A stretch of DNA of 64,000 bases. It comes from Sulfurimicrobium sp964552675. Lineage in GTDB: Bacteria > Pseudomonadota > Gammaproteobacteria > Burkholderiales > Sulfuricellaceae. Below are positions 60,682 through 64,000 of the stretch, one piece after another. Within the stretch, counting starts at the first letter, position 1, and each line of letters starts with the position of its first letter. The stretch covers positions 62,001 through 126,000 of the forward strand of contig CAZKHJ010000005.1 of NCBI GenBank assembly GCA_964552675.1. The letters are read 5' to 3'. The translations under genes were made by a program, and so were the position numbers. The notes beneath the pieces are model-generated. The model ran no database searches. It worked only from the letters and a program-made list of their open reading frames with translations, and was not told where the DNA came from.

Positions 60682-61710
60682 ATGGTCAAGGTTGGTATTG
60701 TCGGGGGGACGGGATATACCGGTGTTGAATTGCTGCGTTTGCTGGCTCAGCATCCTGAGGTGCGGCTGGAAACGATTACCTCGCGCAAGGAAGCGGGGAT
60801 GAACGTGAGTGATATGTTCCCGAATCTGCGCGGTAGGGTGGGACTGAAATTTGAGGAGCCAACCGTGGCTCCTTTGCATCAATGTGATGTGGTATTTTTC
60901 GCCACCCCCAACGGTGTGGCGATGCAACAGGCGAGAGCATTGGTGGATGCTGGCGTCAAGGTGATTGACCTGGCTGCGGATTTTCGCATCAAGGATATCG
61001 CCTTGTGGGAAAAATGGTACGGGATGCAACATGCCTGCCCGGAACTGGTCGAGGAGGCGGTTTACGCCTTGCCAGAAATCAATCGCAGCGAAATCAGGGG
61101 TGCGCGGGTGATCGCCAATCCAGGCTGTTATCCTACCGCAGTGCAACTTGGCTTTTTGCCGCTGATCGAAGCTGGCGTGATCGAGCTTGAAGGCCTTGTC
61201 GCCGACTGCAAATCCGGTGTTTCAGGTGCCGGACGCAAGGCCGAGGTGCCTACTCTGTTCAGTGAGGCAGCGGATAATTTCAAGGCCTATGGCGTAGCGG
61301 GCCATCGCCATTTGCCAGAAATCGTGCAGGGGTTGTCGCGGCGCGCTGGCAAGACGGTTGGCCTGACTTTTGTGCCTCATTTGACGCCGCTGATCCGTGG
61401 CATTCATGCTACCCTCTATGCGCGCCTTGCCAAAGACGTGGATTTGCAGGCACTGTATGAACAGCACTATGCCGGTGAGTATTTTGTTGATGTGTTGCCT
61501 GCGGGCAGCCACCCGGAAACCCGTTCTGTTCGTTCCGCCAATTTCTGTCGTATCGCAGTGCATCGGCCACAAGGCGGCGATACGGTGGTGATTCTGTCGG
61601 CGATCGATAATCTGGTTAAAGGTGCTGCTGGTCAGGCTGTGCAAAATATGAACATTCTTTTCGGCCTGCCGGAAGCGGCGGGACTGCAGCAGATCCCCAT
61701 TCTGCCATGA
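60682..61710 (+). CDS. argC: N-acetyl-gamma-glutamyl-phosphate reductase ArgC
   Basis: 342-residue NADPH-dependent reductase, third step of arginine synthesis. The N-terminal nucleotide fold GIVGGTGYTGVELLRLLAQH is followed by the catalytic Cys in IANPGCYPTAVQLG near 151 and the His region TFVPHLTPLIRGIHATLYA. Full length and of type 1. The stop overlaps the next start by 4 bp. Confidence 0.97.
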   Translation: MVKVGIVGGTGYTGVELLRLLAQHPEVRLETITSRKEAGMNVSDMFPNLRGRVGLKFEEPTVAPLHQCDVVFFATPNGVAMQQARALVDAGVKVIDLAADFRIKDIALWEKWYGMQHACPELVEEAVYALPEINRSEIRGARVIANPGCYPTAVQLGFLPLIEAGVIELEGLVADCKSGVSGAGRKAEVPTLFSEAADNFKAYGVAGHRHLPEIVQGLSRRAGKTVGLTFVPHLTPLIRGIHATLYARLAKDVDLQALYEQHYAGEYFVDVLPAGSHPETRSVRSANFCRIAVHRPQGGDTVVILSAIDNLVKGAAGQAVQNMNILFGLPEAAGLQQIPILP

Positions 61711-62447
61711 GAAAAGTGGCCCGCGCCGTCAAGCGCAGGTATGGAATGGCCGCGCGTCCAGTCGCGGTGCGTGCACACGTAGCGTGGTACTGGCGTGGTC
61801 TGCTGATGTTGGTGGCGCTGAGTTTTGGTGTTGGGCTGGCCTGGTGGATGTATGATGTCGGAAGCCAATTCGCTGGTTTTGACCGTGGTGCTGCAAATCA
61901 GGAGTTGGTGCGCCTGCGTGACAGGCTCCGGGCGGTGGAAGAGGAGAACCGGCGCTTGCAGGTGGCGCAGGTCAAGACGGATCGCCATAGCCAGATCGAC
62001 AGTGCGGCGCAGCGCGACACGGAGCTCACGCTAAAGAAGATGCAGGAAGAAAATGCTCAGTTGAAAGAAGAGCTGGCTTTTTTTCGTGGAATGACGTCTG
62101 GCGAGCGTGCTGCCGGGGTCAATATTTATCGCTTTACAGTGGAGCGGGCATCAACAGGTAAATACCGCTATCAGTTACTGCTGGTTCAGGCTGGGCAGCA
62201 GGACAAAACCTTCAAGGGGCGTCTTCAGTTGTTGGTAACAATGCAGAACGGCGACCGAAAGGATGTCATGACTTTGCCCGCAACCATTGTTGCTGGGGAT
62301 AAATTTGGCATCAATTTGAATGCGTATCAGAAATTTGAGGGTGATTTCCAGTTGGCGCCTGCTGCAGTGGTAAAAAGCGTTGAGGCGCGGATATTTGGCG
62401 AGGGATCATCGCAGCCCCGATTGACCAAGACAGTCAGCCTGTCGTGA
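61707..62447 (+). CDS. Single-pass membrane protein with coiled coil, DUF6776-like
   Basis: 246 residues. A basic N-terminus and a membrane helix (WYWRGLLMLVALSFGVGLAW, residues about 28-47) precede a heptad-rich coiled coil (ELVRLRDRLRAVEEENRRLQ and LKKMQEENAQLKEELAFFRG) and a C-terminal beta-rich domain (FTVERASTGKYRYQLLLVQA). It resembles the DUF6776 family that sits before bactofilin genes. The function is unknown; a periplasmic scaffold working with the cytoskeletal neighbour is only suggested. Confidence 0.78.
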   Translation: MRKVARAVKRRYGMAARPVAVRAHVAWYWRGLLMLVALSFGVGLAWWMYDVGSQFAGFDRGAANQELVRLRDRLRAVEEENRRLQVAQVKTDRHSQIDSAAQRDTELTLKKMQEENAQLKEELAFFRGMTSGERAAGVNIYRFTVERASTGKYRYQLLLVQAGQQDKTFKGRLQLLVTMQNGDRKDVMTLPATIVAGDKFGINLNAYQKFEGDFQLAPAAVVKSVEARIFGEGSSQPRLTKTVSLS

Positions 62448-62466
62448 GGACATTCGAAGGACGACC

Positions 62467-62874
62467 ATGTTTGGAAAAAAACCGCAAAAACCACAAAGCC
62501 GGATTGATAGCCTGATTGGAAATGGTACCCGGATCGAGGGCGATATTTTCTTTTCCGGGGGCTTGCGTGTGGATGGCGAGATTAAGGGTAATGTTCGTGC
62601 CGAAAGTGGTCAGCCCAGTACGCTCGTGCTTTCCGAGCAGGCTCGTATCGAAGGTGTGATAGAGGTTTCTCATCTGGTGGTGAATGGGGCTGTAGTAGGC
62701 CCTGTGTATGCCTCTGAATATGTGGAACTTCAATCCAAGTCGAGAGTCACAGGGGATGTTTATTACAAAACCCTGGAAATGCATGTGGGTGCAATTGTTG
62801 AGGGCAAACTGGTGCATCAGGAAAAGCTGGCGCTGCCCCCGCCAGCAATTGAAGGACAGGTAGTAGTTGACTAA
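62467..62874 (+). CDS. Bactofilin (polymer-forming cytoskeletal protein)
   Basis: 135-residue cytoskeletal protein that self-assembles into filaments without nucleotide and often recruits cell-wall enzymes or directs cell shape. A short disordered N-terminus (KKPQKPQSRIDSLIGNG) is followed by the beta-helix core (GDIFFSGGLRVDGEIKGNVR, then RIEGVIEVSHLVVNGAVVGP). It follows the coiled-coil membrane gene by 19 bp. The last residues are Pro-rich. Confidence 0.92.
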   Translation: MFGKKPQKPQSRIDSLIGNGTRIEGDIFFSGGLRVDGEIKGNVRAESGQPSTLVLSEQARIEGVIEVSHLVVNGAVVGPVYASEYVELQSKSRVTGDVYYKTLEMHVGAIVEGKLVHQEKLALPPPAIEGQVVVD

Positions 62875-62895
62875 TTCACTTTAGTTTAGCAAAAT
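62867..62895 (+). promoter_or_regulatory. Candidate promoter of erpA
   Basis: TTGACT (62867-62872, overlapping the bactofilin stop) and CAAAAT (62890-62895) with a 17-bp spacer. The -10 is weak. I see no clear IscR site. Confidence 0.3.
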
Positions 62896-62926
62896 GTAAA
62901 TTTGCGCTATTTTTAGGAGTATCAAT

Positions 62927-63277
62927 ATGAACGCAGTGACCGAAATGCCCAGCCCGCTGACTTTTACTGATAGTGCGGCAGCCAAGGTGAAGAGCCTGAT
63001 CGAGGAAGAGGGCAGCGCTGATCTGAAGCTGCGCGTATTTGTTTCTGGTGGCGGCTGCTCCGGCTTTCAGTATGGTTTCACCTTTGATGAGGTGACCAAT
63101 GAGGACGATACGGTGATTGAAAAGAATGGTGTAAGCCTGCTGATTGATCCGATGAGCTTCCAGTATCTGGTAGGGGCCGAAATTGATTACACCGAAGGGT
63201 TGCAGGGTGCGCAGTTCGTAATCAAGAACCCGAATGCCACAACAACCTGTGGTTGCGGTTCCTCCTTCTCGGCATAA
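62927..63277 (+). CDS. erpA: Iron-sulfur cluster insertion protein ErpA
   Basis: A-type carrier of 116 residues that delivers [4Fe-4S] clusters to apo-enzymes. The three conserved Cys are in SGGGCSGFQYGFTFDE and in TTCGCGSSF near the C-terminus. It begins MNAVTEMPSPLTFTDSAAAK after TTTAGGAG. Targets here could include SoeA and SoeB. Confidence 0.95.
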   Translation: MNAVTEMPSPLTFTDSAAAKVKSLIEEEGSADLKLRVFVSGGGCSGFQYGFTFDEVTNEDDTVIEKNGVSLLIDPMSFQYLVGAEIDYTEGLQGAQFVIKNPNATTTCGCGSSFSA

Positions 63278-63295
63278 TTCTGTTCTTACCGCACG

Positions 63296-63321
63296 AAAAA
63301 GGGGCCGTCACGGCCCTTTTT
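63296..63321. terminator. Bidirectional terminator between erpA and anmK
   Basis: GGGCCG (63302-63307) pairs with CGGCCC (63311-63316) with a 3-nt loop, flanked by A5 and T5 runs that extend the pairing. It lies 18 bp after the erpA stop and just beyond the anmK stop on the other strand, so it serves both genes. Confidence 0.85.
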
Positions 63322-63323
63322 CG

Positions 63324-64000
63324 TCAAGCTGGATAGATCGCACCCAGAACACGGGGGGCACGTGCCCCGGTTACTTCCGGCAGGTTGCCGGGTTTGCCGT
63401 GAAGGGTTTGATATGCCAGCCAGGCAAAGGCCGTTGCTTCAACCCAGTCAGCGCCGATACCCAGTGTGTCGGTGAGTGCAATAGGCAAGGGCTGCAACAG
63501 TTTCGCCAGTTTCTCCCGTAGTGCCGAATTGTGCGCGCCCCCCCCACACAGGTAAACTTCCTCAGCATCAGGGCAATGCATCCGGATAGCATCGGCGATA
63601 GCGTGTGCGCTTAACGCCAGCAGGGTCGCCTGGATATCCGCAGCAGCATAATGATCGGAAAGAAAGGCTTGCAGCCACTCCAGGTGGAACATGTCGCGCC
63701 CCGTGCTTTTGGGAGGGGGGGCGGCGAAAAATGCGTGTTGCTGCAATGCCGCCAATAAAGCGGGAATCGGTTGGCCACTGGCAGCCCAAGCCCCATCTCG
63801 GTCATAGGGAGTGCCTAAATGCTGCTGGGTCCATCCGTCGAGCAGCAGGTTTCCTGGTCCGCAGTCAAAACCGGTAACCGTGCCTGATTTCGGCAGCCAG
63901 GTCAGATTGCTGATGCCGCCAATGTTCACGATAACCCGGTTGTGCTGCGGTGAGTGGAGTGTGGCCGCATGAAATGCGGGCACCAGTGGAGCGCCCTGAC
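63324..64000 (-). CDS. anmK: Anhydro-N-acetylmuramic acid kinase AnmK (5' end beyond window)
   Basis: The visible 225 residues are the C-terminal part of AnmK, which phosphorylates anhydroMurNAc during peptidoglycan recycling. The frame continues to the right edge as QGAPLVPAFHAATLH, a family hallmark, so the GTG at 63983 is not the true start. Other motifs: VNIGGISNLTWLPKSG, GFDCGPGNLLLDGWTQQHLG and VYLCGGGAHNSALREKL. The N-terminal kinase part is off the window. Confidence 0.94.
   Translation of the reverse strand, partial: QGAPLVPAFHAATLHSPQHNRVIVNIGGISNLTWLPKSGTVTGFDCGPGNLLLDGWTQQHLGTPYDRDGAWAASGQPIPALLAALQQHAFFAAPPPKSTGRDMFHLEWLQAFLSDHYAAADIQATLLALSAHAIADAIRMHCPDAEEVYLCGGGAHNSALREKLAKLLQPLPIALTDTLGIGADWVEATAFAWLAYQTLHGKPGNLPEVTGARAPRVLGAIYPA

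Overview
The window is a gap-light chromosomal segment of a Gram-negative, chemolithoautotrophic, sulfur-oxidising betaproteobacterium, probably a relative of Sulfuricella, Sulfuriferula or Thiobacillus in the Nitrosomonadales. This placement is inferred from gene content, not from a phylogeny. It rests on a form II RuBisCO cluster (cbbM-cbbQ-cbbO with a divergent cbbR), a cytoplasmic sulfite-oxidation and sulfur-trafficking block (soeABC, rhodanese, tusA, dsrE2), LPS-export genes, and type IV pili. I see no tRNA or rRNA gene, prophage, transposase or CRISPR array. Both ends are cut inside genes: rpoN at the left and anmK at the right.

Layout. 1-4.5 kb, minus: rpoN and the Kdo/LPS export genes kdsD-kdsC-lptC-lptA-lptB. 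4.6-16 kb: a Kef-type antiporter, a nucleotidyltransferase-fold gene, a pilin-like gene with a sigma-54 promoter, an orphan ABC permease with a TPR-like partner, an orphan histidine kinase and an RND efflux pair. 16.2-22.1 kb, minus: rhd-tusA-dsrE2 and soeABC. 22.5-32.6 kb: ffh, a YpjD-like protein, a CorB-like protein, pilB-pilC-pilD-coaE, a BepA-like protease and moaC. 32.6-42.9 kb: a 269-bp Y-shaped palindromic element followed by a compact operon of hybrid kinases, response regulators, an HD-GYP protein, a GGDEF protein and a small unknown protein. 43-47.6 kb: rpsP-rimM-trmD-rplS, a secreted helical protein, ogt and xerD. 47.6-49 kb: a TfpX/TfpZ-type accessory gene and the major pilin pilA with a clear -24/-12 promoter. 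49.4-56.2 kb: alkD-like, yhcH-like, cbbO, cbbQ, cbbM and divergent cbbR. 56.2-59.6 kb: ntrC, ntrB, a DUF4124 protein and an OsmC protein. 59.7-64 kb: rplM-rpsI, argC, a coiled-coil membrane protein, a bactofilin, erpA and partial anmK.

How it fits together. Sulfane sulfur is passed through Rhd, TusA and DsrE2, and sulfite is oxidised by membrane-bound SoeABC, which supplies electrons. CbbM, with its CbbQO activase and CbbR control, fixes CO2. RpoN, encoded at the left edge, is the sigma factor for the two predicted -24/-12 pilin promoters and the partner of NtrC. The 10-kb signalling operon pairs phosphorelay parts with both synthesis and breakdown of cyclic di-GMP, so it probably controls a surface or motility decision, although its target is not visible here. 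The most unusual items are the three-way-junction palindrome filling the gap upstream of that operon, the operon's Hpt-REC-REC modules fused to two different outputs, a possible haem PAS sensor in its first kinase, and a long inverted repeat between soeB and soeC.
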